A stretch of DNA of 64,000 nucleotides from Phytopythium helicoides (Eukaryota > Oomycota > Peronosporomycetes > Pythiales > Pythiaceae): assembly GCA_024867545.1 (NCBI GenBank), contig JANFNE010000008.1, positions 1,138,501 to 1,202,500 on the forward strand, in the 5' to 3' direction. The position numbers were made by a program, and so were the translations under genes. This document shows positions 48,517-60,100 of this stretch, piece after piece; position 1 is the stretch's first letter, and each line of letters opens with the position of its first letter. Below the pieces are notes generated by a model, which was given only the letters and a program-made list of their open reading frames with translations, ran no database searches and had not been told where the DNA came from.

Positions 48517-51500
48517 ACAAGAGGACTGTGAATGATGTGGAGACACAGGACTCTGGCCCCGATGTGCATGAGGCACGTGCAGTTTCCACAAGGAGTGATG
48601 GAAGTGTCAGTCAGAGCACTGCTCTGATCATGCTCAAAGTCCATGTAGATGGTATTGAAACACCTCTACGTGCTTTGGTTGACACTGGTGCGTCGAATAA
48701 TTTTGTTCGAGCGAAAGTCGTGATCGGGAGTGAAAAGACTCTACACGATATGACGAAAGAGATGGTTGTTCGGTTGGCCAATGGGTCGACTGTGAAGATG
48801 CCGAAGCGAACCGTGCGCTTGGCAATCGAGTTTGAAGATTTCCGAGGCGAGGACGAGTTCATTCTCCTCGATCTCGATGACAAGTTTGACATCATCCTGG
48901 GCATGCCATGGTTGAAGCGTTACCAACCTCGCATTGACTGGATGAAGATGAAGATTTCCGTCGACAAGAGTGTCAACGAAGACCTGAGCTGCGTTGCAGC
49001 AGGTGAAGTGATTTGGGCGTATGCGTCTGTGGAAGATGCGTCGAATGGGACTCAGGAGTGCGATGGCCCCTCAATCCCACAAGACAAGCCCGAGACGACT
49101 ACTGGAGGTGGAGCAGTCAGGCGCCAGAAAAAGACTGTCTCCTTTGCCATTGGTGACGAGAAAGCTCGTCATGGCGTGAAGTGTGAAGATCCTTCCCAAG
49201 ATATGAAGAAACCCGACGAAGAGAGTTTTCCGTCGTCAAGCATCCCTGATCAAGATGCGAGTCAAGGCGATGAAGGTGGTGACCCACAGAGAGGCATCAC
49301 AAGCAGTTATGCGAACGTCGTGGTCTACGGTGAAGATGGTGACGTCGATGTGTTCCGTCACGTGAAGATTGAAAATCCTCCAAGTTCAGTCGAAGATTTG
49401 GTTTCCTTGCCCGTGATGAGCAAGAAGGCGCTTATGCGTAGCCTGGCGAAAGGCGAAATTTCGCAGCTTTGCGCGATTGTTGAGGCAATCGACGAAGACC
49501 TCGTCAACACAGCATCGAGTGTGGATGCTGATGTGTTGCACGAGAAGACACGGAAGGAAAGGTTCGAGGAGCAGTCATGGGATGCCCTCAAGGAGAACCC
49601 CGTGTATGAGCTTGTCCGGGAGTTTGAGGACATATTCCCCGACAAGGTGCCGGACGAACTGCCGTTCGACAGAGGCATTCGTCATGAGATTGATGTACTT
49701 CCTGGCACGAAGTACTGTATCACTAGACAGTGGCCGTTGCCAAAGGTGCAAGTCGATGCGATCGACGAGTTCTTTGCACAGCGCGCAAAGGCTGGTCATG
49801 TGCGAGAAAGCAAGTCCCCGCACTGCAGCCCCACTTTCTGTGTGAAGAAGGCGACTGGCGGATGGCGCATCGTTCATGCTTTCAACAAGCTGAACGACGC
49901 AACCATTCCCGCTCAGACTCCGGTTCCACGCAAGGACATGATCCTTGATGGAATGGTTGGCAGCACCGTTTTCAGTGCGATCGATCTGAAGGATGGGTTC
50001 TATCAGCTTCGAATGCGCGAAAGCGATGTCCCACTAACCGCAGTGAGTACCCCGAGTGGTATGCTGTGGGAATGGTTAGTGATGCCACAAGGACTGAAGA
50101 ATGCACCTGCGACTTTCAATCGCATGGTCACGAATGTTCTTCGCCCTTTGCGAACATTTGCACCAAGTTACTTTGACGATATATTCGTTCATAGTAAGGC
50201 CGTGGACGGAAGATCTGATGTTGATGTTCATCTTGATCATCTTCGTCAAGTATTCCAGGCCATGCGGGAGAACAAGCTCTACGCAAACTTGAAGAAGTGC
50301 GTGTTCTTTGCCCCTGAGATTCCTGTTCTCGGTTGCTTTGTGGGAAAGAACGGTGTTCGAGTCGATCCGGAGAAGGTCAAAGCTATTGATGATTGGCCCG
50401 TGCCTAAGAACATCAAACAGCTACGACAGTGGTTGGGTCTGGCCAACTACTTGCACAAGTACACGCGCAATTATGCAGCGTTAGTGCAGCCTCTCACACA
50501 ACTATTGAAGAAAGACGTTGAGTGGAAGTGGTCTGAAGATCACCAAGCGGCGTTCGAAGAGGTCAAGAGGAGTCTTCGTGAAGCTCCTGTGCTGGCTCTT
50601 CCGAACCACGACAAGCCGTTCCACGTCGTCTGTGATGCAAGCGACTATGCCATCGGTTGCGCTTTGATGCAACACGATGATGAGGGCCGAGAGCGAGTAG
50701 TGTCGTATCAATCACGACAACTCCGACCCGCAGAACGGAACTACCCAGTTCATGACAAGGAACTTCTTGCGATGAAGTATGCCTTAGTCAAGTTCCGCGT
50801 ATACTTGCTTGGCGAGGAGCGCTTTGCGATCTACACAGATCATGCGTCGCTGCGAACAGCGGTAAAGACTCCTCACTTGTCCCAAAGGATGGCTAGGTGG
50901 CTCTCCTTCTTTGCGGAGTACAACTTTGTTGTGCACTACAAGCCAGGCAAGATGAACATCCTAGCCGACGCCTTGTCAAGACGTCCGGACTATGATCCCA
51001 AGTCCAAGAACGAGGATCCGGACGAAGCGTGTCGACTCTGCGAAGATGTTCAAGCGATCGCAGTTCAAGCTTCGACTTCAGTGCGCGAAGACATCATCGA
51101 GGGATACAAGTCTGACGAGACCTGTCAGGACTTGCTCAAGTATTTCAAGAATCCCTCTGACAAGGCACTGCAAGGTCTCCCAGCACGAACAAGATCGCGC
51201 GTTCACCGCTTTCGAGTACACAATGGGTTGTTGTACTACGCGGTTGAAGATGGGGATACAGAACGAGTTGTTGTTCCCAATGATGAAGGTGTGCGTCATC
51301 GACTCTTGTATGAGTATCATGACAGCCCTTCTGGTGGCCATCTCGGACGAGAAAAGTCGTTTCTCAGTCTTTCCCGAGATTACTACTGGCCACATATGTA
51401 CAAGTGGGTTCGCAAGTATGTGAATACCTGTGAGATCTGCCAGCGAGTGAAGCCTTCAGGCTCCACGCAGGCCCCACTTCGTTCATTGCCTGTCCCTCAG

Positions 51501-53207
51501 GACAGTTGGAGGTCCGTGAGCATGGATTTCATATTCGGACTTCCGCGAGACAAACACGGCAGGAAGGGGATCCTGGTGTTTGTGGACCGATTCAGCAAGA
51601 TGGTCCATCTTGCTCCTGTTTCGGACAAGATCTCAGCCGAGAAGACAGCCAAGGTCTTTTTGGATGTGGTATTCCGTTTGCACGGCTTGCCAACTGAGAT
51701 CGTGTCAGACCGTGACACCCGCTTCACATCCAAGTTTTGGCGCGCATTGTTCAAATTGTTGGGCACCAAGCTGTCCATGTCAACAGCGGCGCACCCTGAA
51801 ACGGACGGTCAAACGGAACGCGTGAATCGTGTCCTTGAAGACGTGTTGCGTAGTTACGCTACGTCATTTAGAGAGTGGAGTGAATTTCTCCCTCTCTGCG
51901 AGTTTGCGTTGAACAATTCCACGCATGTCTCGACGGGTCACTCCCCATTCTATGTGAACTACGGTCTCCATCCGAGAGTACCAGCGTCACTAGTGGGAGA
52001 GGTCTCTACCTTAAGTGGGGGAGGGACTACGGCGAATGACAATACGCCGCAGTCAGATGATGACCTGAATGCTGCTATCGAGTTCAATGCCAATTTTGAA
52101 TCGATGAGACCGTTAGATGAACTAACTGGTCGCGAGAAGCAGCTAGTCGAAGACTTTGTCGTGCGGAGACAAGCCGTTGTGAGGTTTGTTCGAGACGCAA
52201 TCGCACAGGCTCAGGATCTGCAAAAGCAAAACGCAGACAAGAGTGGAAGGAAGAACAAGCAATCTTTCAAGGTCAATGATCTTGTATTGCTTAGTTCGGC
52301 GAATCTGCCTGAACATGCAGTGTCCAACCTGGGAAGTTCGAAACTTCTGCCAAGGTTCATTGGACCGTTCACGGTGGTGAAATGCAATGGTGATGCCTAC
52401 ACACTAGACATCCCAACGAGCATGCGTCTGCACCCAACGTTTTACGTGGGCAGACTAAAGCCTTACCTTCCGAGTGGGTCCGCAGACCCTAGTGAGCCTT
52501 GCGCGAGTGATCCATACGATCATGAAGTTGCTCCATTTGGTGGCGAAGAGTCTGTAACTCATCGTCATGGAGCTTCTTCTCGGCATAGAGGCGCTGAAGC
52601 ACATCGAAGGACTCCTCCTTCACTGCTTCCAACGCAAGAAGGCGAGATTGGTACTCCTTACGAAGTACCTCGAGTGCAGTCCCTGCCTCCTCCACAGAGC
52701 GAAGCAGACGCTCATGGAATGCCTCTCGAGCCTTCTGAGTCTTCTGGAGTCGCTCAAGTTCGGCCTGAACTTGCTCGAACCGTTGCTCAAAACGGGACTC
52801 CAATGCCGAACGCTGGGCTGGACCATCGGACAGCGAGTCAAGTATTGACTCCTGCTCCTTCAGCTGGTCCTCGAGGCTGTCGCACCGGTCAGCGAGAACC
52901 GCGTCGCGAACTTCCAGTGCCTCGATCTGCGCGCGATGAGCGCTCTTCCACTTCCAGAGCCGCTCGATCGTTTTCGCGTTCAGCCCCACCTCCTCTGATC
53001 GATCATCAGGGAGAGCGTCGATGGATCGTGGAGTCGATTGTTGGTCACAAGGACCGACAGACTCATGGGAAGAAGCGATTGACTCGTCAACGCTTCTACC
53101 GAGTTCGGTGGCGCGGCTACCCACCGAGTTCGGACACGTGGGAACCGAGACAGACTCTCGAGTCTGATATTCCCGACGTGGTCCGCAGCTACGAGGCAAG
53201 CTTGTAG
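48471..53207 (+). CDS. Pol of the Gypsy chromovirus (protease-RT-RNase H-integrase-chromodomain)
   Basis: Expressed as a Gag-Pol fusion by -1 slippage; about 1576 residues follow the slip site. Order: aspartic protease (LVDTGASNNF near 48672, ILGMPWL near 48894); RT (~49735-50340, with FSAIDLKDGFYQL and YFDD at 50169-50180); RNase H (~50614-50985, CDASDYAIGCAL to ADALSRR); integrase HHCC finger (~51290-51460, ending CEICQRVKP); DDE core with Asp near 51526, Asp near 51706 and Glu in TERVN near 51814; and a GPF...LKPYLP module near 52350-52470. There follows an unusually long, Pro/Ser/Arg-rich linker of ~180 residues (52480-53010), then a chromodomain (~53019-53200, RRWIVESIVGH and RVRWRGYPPSSDTWEP). 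The chromodomain would steer integration to marked chromatin. No frame break. The linker lies opposite the antisense coiled-coil ORF. Confidence 0.93.
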   Translation, partial: KKRERPVGAGLPTGPDKRTVNDVETQDSGPDVHEARAVSTRSDGSVSQSTALIMLKVHVDGIETPLRALVDTGASNNFVRAKVVIGSEKTLHDMTKEMVVRLANGSTVKMPKRTVRLAIEFEDFRGEDEFILLDLDDKFDIILGMPWLKRYQPRIDWMKMKISVDKSVNEDLSCVAAGEVIWAYASVEDASNGTQECDGPSIPQDKPETTTGGGAVRRQKKTVSFAIGDEKARHGVKCEDPSQDMKKPDEESFPSSSIPDQDASQGDEGGDPQRGITSSYANVVVYGEDGDVDVFRHVKIENPPSSVEDLVSLPVMSKKALMRSLAKGEISQLCAIVEAIDEDLVNTASSVDADVLHEKTRKERFEEQSWDALKENPVYELVREFEDIFPDKVPDELPFDRGIRHEIDVLPGTKYCITRQWPLPKVQVDAIDEFFAQRAKAGHVRESKSPHCSPTFCVKKATGGWRIVHAFNKLNDATIPAQTPVPRKDMILDGMVGSTVFSAIDLKDGFYQLRMRESDVPLTAVSTPSGMLWEWLVMPQGLKNAPATFNRMVTNVLRPLRTFAPSYFDDIFVHSKAVDGRSDVDVHLDHLRQVFQAMRENKLYANLKKCVFFAPEIPVLGCFVGKNGVRVDPEKVKAIDDWPVPKNIKQLRQWLGLANYLHKYTRNYAALVQPLTQLLKKDVEWKWSEDHQAAFEEVKRSLREAPVLALPNHDKPFHVVCDASDYAIGCALMQHDDEGRERVVSYQSRQLRPAERNYPVHDKELLAMKYALVKFRVYLLGEERFAIYTDHASLRTAVKTPHLSQRMARWLSFFAEYNFVVHYKPGKMNILADALSRRPDYDPKSKNEDPDEACRLCEDVQAIAVQASTSVREDIIEGYKSDETCQDLLKYFKNPSDKALQGLPARTRSRVHRFRVHNGLLYYAVEDGDTERVVVPNDEGVRHRLLYEYHDSPSGGHLGREKSFLSLSRDYYWPHMYKWVRKYVNTCEICQRVKPSGSTQAPLRSLPVPQDSWRSVSMDFIFGLPRDKHGRKGILVFVDRFSKMVHLAPVSDKISAEKTAKVFLDVVFRLHGLPTEIVSDRDTRFTSKFWRALFKLLGTKLSMSTAAHPETDGQTERVNRVLEDVLRSYATSFREWSEFLPLCEFALNNSTHVSTGHSPFYVNYGLHPRVPASLVGEVSTLSGGGTTANDNTPQSDDDLNAAIEFNANFESMRPLDELTGREKQLVEDFVVRRQAVVRFVRDAIAQAQDLQKQNADKSGRKNKQSFKVNDLVLLSSANLPEHAVSNLGSSKLLPRFIGPFTVVKCNGDAYTLDIPTSMRLHPTFYVGRLKPYLPSGSADPSEPCASDPYDHEVAPFGGEESVTHRHGASSRHRGAEAHRRTPPSLLPTQEGEIGTPYEVPRVQSLPPPQSEADAHGMPLEPSESSGVAQVRPELARTVAQNGTPMPNAGLDHRTASQVLTPAPSAGPRGCRTGQREPRRELPVPRSARDERSSTSRAARSFSRSAPPPLIDHQGERRWIVESIVGHKDRQTHGKKRLTRQRFYRVRWRGYPPSSDTWEPRQTLESDIPDVVRSYEASL

Positions 53208-53523
53208 CGTCGCTGGAGACGCTACCGCGACGAAGGCCATGGGCTGCCTTGTCGTGACTTGGAGTCTTGCTGAGCAAGCGCTCCATCTTGCCCTCGTTCT
53301 CAAGGCGAACAAAGGCTCGCCAAGAGTCCGCCTTGGCTGTGATAGGTTGGTCCGGATCATCGCGGTTGTTGATCCGACGCCAACGGAAGAACCGCTCCTT
53401 ATAGTACTCCGTGTCTCCCACCCGACGGCGGATGGAAGTCACATCGAAGAGTTCTGGAGCCCGGCGCTGGTGCTTGCGCACTGCGGGTTCTTCGAGAGAT
53501 GCTTGGTCACTTGATCGCTTCAT
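52489..53523 (-). CDS. Antisense ORF with coiled coil, overlapping the pol 3' end
   Basis: 344 codons from a genuine ATG (53523-53521) to TAG, on the strand opposite pol. Three parts are visible. The N-terminal ~100 residues (53523-53220) lie beyond the pol stop and look protein-like, with an aromatic/basic segment TEYYKERFFRWRRI. A middle Ser/Arg-rich part opposite the chromodomain looks like a shadow. A C-terminal ~165 residues (52990-52489) form a convincing coiled coil with heptads, for example LESRFEQRFEQVQAELERL and LRKEYQSRLLALEAVKEE. In that last part it is the pol frame that looks low-complexity. I do not recognise a homologue. Antisense ORFs between pol and the 3' LTR are known in some plant Gypsy elements such as Grande, so a regulatory or accessory role is possible; coding status is unproven. 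Confidence 0.55.
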   Translation of the reverse strand: MKRSSDQASLEEPAVRKHQRRAPELFDVTSIRRRVGDTEYYKERFFRWRRINNRDDPDQPITAKADSWRAFVRLENEGKMERLLSKTPSHDKAAHGLRRGSVSSDATSLPRSCGPRREYQTRESVSVPTCPNSVGSRATELGRSVDESIASSHESVGPCDQQSTPRSIDALPDDRSEEVGLNAKTIERLWKWKSAHRAQIEALEVRDAVLADRCDSLEDQLKEQESILDSLSDGPAQRSALESRFEQRFEQVQAELERLQKTQKAREAFHERLLRSVEEAGTALEVLRKEYQSRLLALEAVKEESFDVLQRLYAEKKLHDDELQTLRHQMEQLHDRMDHSRKAH

Positions 53524-53577
53524 GGCGGTTTCGAAAGTGAGTCAAGCACCCCAAAGAGAGCGAGTGGTCGCTACTTT

Positions 53578-53590
53578 AAGGGGGGGATGA
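53578..53590 (+). other. Polypurine tract
   Basis: AAGGGGGGGATGA lies immediately upstream of the 3' LTR, the usual site for priming plus-strand DNA synthesis. The single T near the end is tolerable. Confidence 0.85.
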
Positions 53591-54182
53591 TGTAATGGGC
53601 CCCATGTCCATTACATGACACAATCTGGTCACAGATTGGTGTCTGTGGCAGCAGACTGGTGTGAGACACACTCACGGGAGCAATCAATGATTGCTACCGC
53701 ACGGAATGTTCTCGAAGCATTCTCGAGTGCTCTCTGCACACGTGTCTCTGTGCATGAAGATGGTTCCTGCTGGATTTCTATCTAGTGACGAAGCCGACGT
53801 GTCATTGTGGGTACATGTTAGTGGTTTCAACCAATCACAACGTGCCACGTGGCGGGAGAGAGGTTCTTTGTTGAAGAACCCGAAGCTCAAGTTCAAGTTC
53901 AAGTTGGAGAACATTCTCCTGGTCCAAGCTTCAAGTTCAACCTGATTCAACCCAAGGTTTTATATTGCATTTGTAGGTTGATTGCATTTAACCCCATAGG
54001 ACCCTAGTGGTTTTATGCTCGTAGGATTCAGGAACCATAAGCTTTTCAATTCAGTTGCAAATTTGCCGTCTTCACCTCAAGTCTCCTTCCTCCTCCCTCC
54101 AAGTCGGGAGAGACCAAGTCTTCCTCAAGCGCAAGCGTGTGTGCCGTGTTTTGGGGACTGTCGTGGACAGCGCCCCATTACA
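53591..54182 (+). repeat. 3' LTR (592 bp)
   Basis: Same length as the 5' LTR and identical as far as read by eye, including identical translations in three frames. Confidence 0.93.
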
Positions 54183-54187
54183 GTCGT
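54183..54187. repeat. Target-site duplication (right), GTCGT
   Basis: Matches 46682-46686 on the other side of the Gypsy element. Confidence 0.92.
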
Positions 54188-57100
54188 GGCTTGCGGTCGA
54201 CGACGGATTCTGCTGTTCTGCTGCTTCCGGACCAAGTGTCGAGCGCCTTGCTTGCGAGTTGGGCTTCCATCCGTGCTTGTGGATCCTTGCCGACATCCGG
54301 CAGACTGGTCGATCCGGTGTCACAACCTCCGTACCTTCGACTCGACACACCAGCTTCTCCGAGCGGGAACAAACCTTGCTCACTTGCTCACTTGCTCACT
54401 TGCTCACTTGCTCACTTGCTCACTTGCTCACTTGCTCACTCGAATGACACCACAGTCGCTGCCAATCACGACTTCATCGGAGATCCGGACCACTACATCG
54501 ACTACATGAGCGCGGATGGTGACAACGGCGACGGCTGCAAGGACTAGAGGATTAGAATGAGGACTGGAACGATAGCAACGACGAGGAAGAGACTCACCCG
54601 ATCGGGAAGCCGAAGATCGGGAAGCCGAAAAGCAAAAGCTCGCGTACCATGTCCATCGCGACTCCCACGTATCACAGTTCGCCACGCTGATGCGTGAGCA
54701 GCGTGGCGAGCGAGTACGCTTCGTTCGGTCGAATGGGCCGGCACACTTGCTCTCCTCGTGGCACATAGCTCTAGTGGATGACAGGTTACCGGCAACTGGC
54801 TCGCCTCTCTTGGTCGTGGCTTGCGGTCGACGACGGATTCTGCTGTTCTGCTGCTTCCGGACCAAGTGTCGAGCGCCTTGCTTGCGAGTTGGGCTTCCAT
54901 CCGTGCTTGTGGATCCTTGCCGACATCCGGCAGACTGGTCGATCCGGTGTCACAACCTCCGTACCTTCGACTCGACACACCAGCTTCTCCGAGCGGGAAC
55001 AAACCTTGCTCACTTGCTCACTTGCTCACTTGCTCACTTGCTCACTTGCTCACTTGCTCACTTGCTCACTTGCTCACTCGAATGACACCACAGTCGCTGC
55101 CAATCACGACTTCATCGGAGATCCGGACCACTACATCGACTACATGAGCGCGGATGGTGACAACGGCGACGGCTGCAAGGACTAGAGGATTAGAATGAGG
55201 ACTGGAACGATAGCAACGACGAGGAAGAGACTCACCCGATCGGGAAGCCGAAGATCGGGAAGCCGAAAAGCAAAAGCTCGCGTACCATGTCCATCGCGAC
55301 TCCCACGTATCACAGTTCGCCACGCTGATGCGTGAGCAGCGTGGCGAGCGAGTACGCTTCGTTCGGTCGAATGGGCCGGCACACTTGCTCTCCTCGTGGC
55401 ACATAGCTCTAGTGGATGACAGGTTACCGGCAACTGGCTCGCCTCTCTTGGTCGTGGCTTGCGGTCGACGACGGATTCTGCTGTTCTGCTGCTTCCGGAC
55501 CAAGTGTCGAGCGCCTTGCTTGCGAGTTGGGCTTCCATCCGTGCTTGTGGATCCTTGCCGACATCCGGCAGACTGGTCGATCCGGTGTCACAACCTCCGT
55601 ACCTTCGACTCGACACACCAGCTTCTCCGAGCGGGAACAAACCTTGCTCACTTGCTCACTTGCTCACTTGCTCACTTGCTCACTTGCTCACTTGCTCACT
55701 TGCTCACTCGAATGACACCACAGTCGCTGCCAATCACGACTTCATCGGAGATCCGGACCACTACATCGACTACATGAGCGCGGATGGTGACAACGGCGAC
55801 GGCTGCAAGGACTAGAGGATTAGAATGAGGACTGGAACGATAGCAACGACGAGGAAGAGACTCACCCGATCGGGAAGCCGAAGATCGGGAAGCCGAAAAG
55901 CAAAAGCTCGCGTACCATGTCCATCGCGACTCCCACGTATCACAGTTCGCCACGCTGATGCGTGAGCAGCGTGGCGAGCGAGTACGCTTCGTTCGGTCGA
56001 ATGGGCCGGCACACTTGCTCTCCTCGTGGCACATAGCTCTAGTGGATGACAGGTTACCGGCAACTGGCTCGCCTCTCTTGGTCGTGGCTTGCGGTCGACG
56101 ACGGATTCTGCTGTTCTGCTGCTTCCGGACCAAGTGTCGAGCGCCTTGCTTGCGAGTTGGGCTTCCATCCGTGCTTGTGGATCCTTGCCGACATCCGGCA
56201 GACTGGTCGATCCGGTGTCACAACCTCCGTACCTTCGACTCGACACACCAGCTTCTCCGAGCGGGAACAAACCTTGCTCACTTGCTCACTTGCTCACTTG
56301 CTCACTTGCTCACTTGCTCACTCGAATGACACCACAGTCGCTGCCAATCACGACTTCATCGGAGATCCGGACCACTACATCGACTACATGAGCGCGGATG
56401 GTGACAACGGCGACGGCTGCAAGGACTAGAGGATTAGAATGAGGACTGGAACGATAGCAACGACGAGGAAGAGACTCACCCGATCGGGAAGCCGAAGATC
56501 GGGAAGCCGAAAAGCAAAAGCTCGCGTACCATGTCCATCGCGACTCCCACGTATCACAGTTCGCCACGCTGATGCGTGAGCAGCGTGGCGAGCGAGTACG
56601 CTTCGTTCGGTCGAATGGGCCGGCACACTTGCTCTCCTCGTGGCACATAGCTCTAGTGGATGACAGGTTACCGGCAACTGGCTCGCCTCTCTTGGTCGTG
56701 GCTTGCGGTCGACGACGGATTCTGCTGTTCTGCTGCTTCCGGACCAAGTGTCGAGCGCCTTGCTTGCGAGTTGGGCTTCCATCCGTGCTTGTGGATCCTT
56801 GCCGACATCCGGCAGACTGGTCGATCCGGTGTCACAACCTCCGTACCTTCGACTCGACACACCAGCTTCTCCGAGCGGGAACAAACCTTGCTCACTTGCT
56901 CACTTGCTCACTTGCTCACTTGCTCACTTGCTCACTTGCTCACTTGCTCACTTGCTCACTTGCTCACTCGAATGACACCACAGTCGCTGCCAATCACGAC
57001 TTCATCGGAGATCCGGACCACTACATCGACTACATGAGCGCGGATGGTGACAACGGCGACGGCTGCAAGGACTAGAGGATTAGAATGAGGACTGGAACGA

Positions 57101-60100
57101 TAGCAACGACGAGGAAGAGACTCACCCGATCGGGAAGCCGAAGATCGGGAAGCCGAAAAGCAAAAGCTCGCGTACCATGTCCATCGCGACTCCCACGTAT
57201 CACAGTTCGCCACGCTGATGCGTGAGCAGCGTGGCGAGCGAGTACGCTTCGTTCGGTCGAATGGGCCGGCACACTTGCTCTCCTCGTGGCACATAGCTCT
57301 AGTGGATGACAGGTTACCGGCAACTGGCTCGCCTCTCTTGGTCGTGGCTTGCGGTCGACGACGGATTCTGCTGTTCTGCTGCTTCCGGACCAAGTGTCGA
57401 GCGCCTTGCTTGCGAGTTGGGCTTCCATCCGTGCTTGTGGATCCTTGCCGACATCCGGCAGACTGGTCGATCCGGTGTCACAACCTCCGTACCTTCGACT
57501 CGACACACCAGCTTCTCCGAGCGGGAACAAACCTTGCTCACTTGCTCACTTGCTCACTTGCTCACTCGAATGACACCACAGTCGCTGCCAATCACGACTT
57601 CATCGGAGATCCGGACCACTACATCGACTACATGAGCGCGGATGGTGACAACGGCGACGGCTGCAAGGACTAGAGGATTAGAATGAGGACTGGAACGATA
57701 GCAACGACGAGGAAGAGACTCACCCGATCGGGAAGCCGAAGATCGGGAAGCCGAAAAGCAAAAGCTCGCGTACCATGTCCATCGCGACTCCCACGTATCA
57801 CAGTTCGCCACGCTGATGCGTGAGCAGCGTGGCGAGCGAGTACGCTTCGTTCGGTCGAATGGGCCGGCACACTTGCTCTCCTCGTGGCACATAGCTCTAG
57901 TGGATGACAGGTTACCGGCAACTGGCTCGCCTCTCTTGGTCGTGGCTTGCGGTCGACGACGGATTCTGCTGTTCTGCTGCTTCCGGACCAAGTGTCGAGC
58001 GCCTTGCTTGCGAGTTGGGCTTCCATCCGTGCTTGTGGATCCTTGCCGACATCCGGCAGACTGGTCGATCCGGTGTCACAACCTCCGTACCTTCGACTCG
58101 ACACACCAGCTTCTCCGAGCGGGAACAAACCTTGCTCACTTGCTCACTTGCTCACTTGCTCACTCGAATGACACCACAGTCGCTGCCAATCACGACTTCA
58201 TCGGAGATCCGGACCACTACATCGACTACATGAGCGCGGATGGTGACAACGGCGACGGCTGCAAGGACTAGAGGATTAGAATGAGGACTGGAACGATAGC
58301 AACGACGAGGAAGAGACTCACCCGATCGGGAAGCCGAAGATCGGGAAGCCGAAAAGCAAAAGCTCGCGTACCATGTCCATCGCGACTCCCACGTATCACA
58401 GTTCGCCACGCTGATGCGTGAGCAGCGTGGCGAGCGAGTACGCTTCGTTCGGTCGAATGGGCCGGCACACTTGCTCTCCTCGTGGCACATAGCTCTAGTG
58501 GATGACAGGTTACCGGCAACTGGCTCGCCTCTCTTGGTCGTGGCTTGCGGTCGACGACGGATTCTGCTGTTCTGCTGCTTCCGGACCAAGTGTCGAGCGC
58601 CTTGCTTGCGAGTTGGGCTTCCATCCGTGCTTGTGGATCCTTGCCGACATCCGGCAGACTGGTCGATCCGGTGTCACAACCTCCGTACCTTCGACTCGAC
58701 ACACCAGCTTCTCCGAGCGGGAACAAACCTTGCTCACTTGCTCACTTGCTCACTTGCTCACTCGAATGACACCACAGTCGCTGCCAATCACGACTTCATC
58801 GGAGATCCGGACCACTACATCGACTACATGAGCGCGGATGGTGACAACGGCGACGGCTGCAAGGACTAGAGGATTAGAATGAGGACTGGAACGATAGCAA
58901 CGACGAGGAAGAGACTCACCCGATCGGGAAGCCGAAGATCGGGAAGCCGAAAAGCAAAAGCTCGCGTACCATGTCCATCGCGACTCCCACGTATCACAGT
59001 TCGCCACGCTGATGCGTGAGCAGCGTGGCGAGCGAGTACGCTTCGTTCGGTCGAATGGGCCGGCACACTTGCTCTCCTCGTGGCACATAGCTCTAGTGGA
59101 TGACAGGTTACCGGCAACTGGCTCGCCTCTCTTGGTCGTGGCTTGCGGTCGACGACGGATTCTGCTGTTCTGCTGCTTCCGGACCAAGTGTCGAGCGCCT
59201 TGCTTGCGAGTTGGGCTTCCATCCGTGCTTGTGGATCCTTGCCGACATCCGGCAGACTGGTCGATCCGGTGTCACAACCTCCGTACCTTCGACTCGACAC
59301 ACCAGCTTCTCCGAGCGGGAACAAACCTTGCTCACTTGCTCACTTGCTCACTTGCTCACTTGCTCACTTGCTCACTTGCTCACTTGCTCACTCGAATGAC
59401 ACCACAGTCGCTGCCAATCACGACTTCATCGGAGATCCGGACCACTACATCGACTACATGAGCGCGGATGGTGACAACGGCGACGGCTGCAAGGACTAGA
59501 GGATTAGAATGAGGACTGGAACGATAGCAACGACGAGGAAGAGACTCACCCGATCGGGAAGCCGAAGATCGGGAAGCCGAAAAGCAAAAGCTCGCGTACC
59601 ATGTCCATCGCGACTCCCACGTATCACAGTTCGCCACGCTGATGCGTGAGCAGCGTGGCGAGCGAGTACGCTTCGTTCGGTCGAATGGGCCGGCACACTT
59701 GCTCTCCTCGTGGCACATAGCTCTAGTGGATGACAGGTTACCGGCAACTGGCTCGCCTCTCTTGGTCGTGGCTTGCGGTCGACGACGGATTCTGCTGTTC
59801 TGCTGCTTCCGGACCAAGTGTCGAGCGCCTTGCTTGCGAGTTGGGCTTCCATCCGTGCTTGTGGATCCTTGCCGACATCCGGCAGACTGGTCGATCCGGT
59901 GTCACAACCTCCGTACCTTCGACTCGACACACCAGCTTCTCCGAGCGGGAACAAACCTTGCTCACTTGCTCACTTGCTCACTTGCTCACTTGCTCACTTG
60001 CTCACTTGCTCACTTGCTCACTTGCTCACTTGCTCACTTGCTCACTTGCTCACTTGCTCACTTGCTCACTCGAATGACACCACAGTCGCTGCCAATCACG

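Larger units (their letters stand above)
46687..54182 (+). mobile_element. Ty3/Gypsy chromovirus-type LTR retrotransposon (complete)
   Basis: 7496-bp element: 592-bp LTRs, candidate primer-binding site, gag, pol in the -1 frame (protease, RT, RNase H, integrase, chromodomain), polypurine tract and 5-bp target duplication. All main frames are open and the LTRs look identical, so the insertion is recent and possibly still active. The RT-RNase H-integrase order makes it Ty3/Gypsy (Metaviridae), and the terminal chromodomain makes it a chromovirus. An antisense ORF lies at the 3' end. It is inserted in the satellite, in the same orientation as the Ngaro-like element. Confidence 0.95.
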
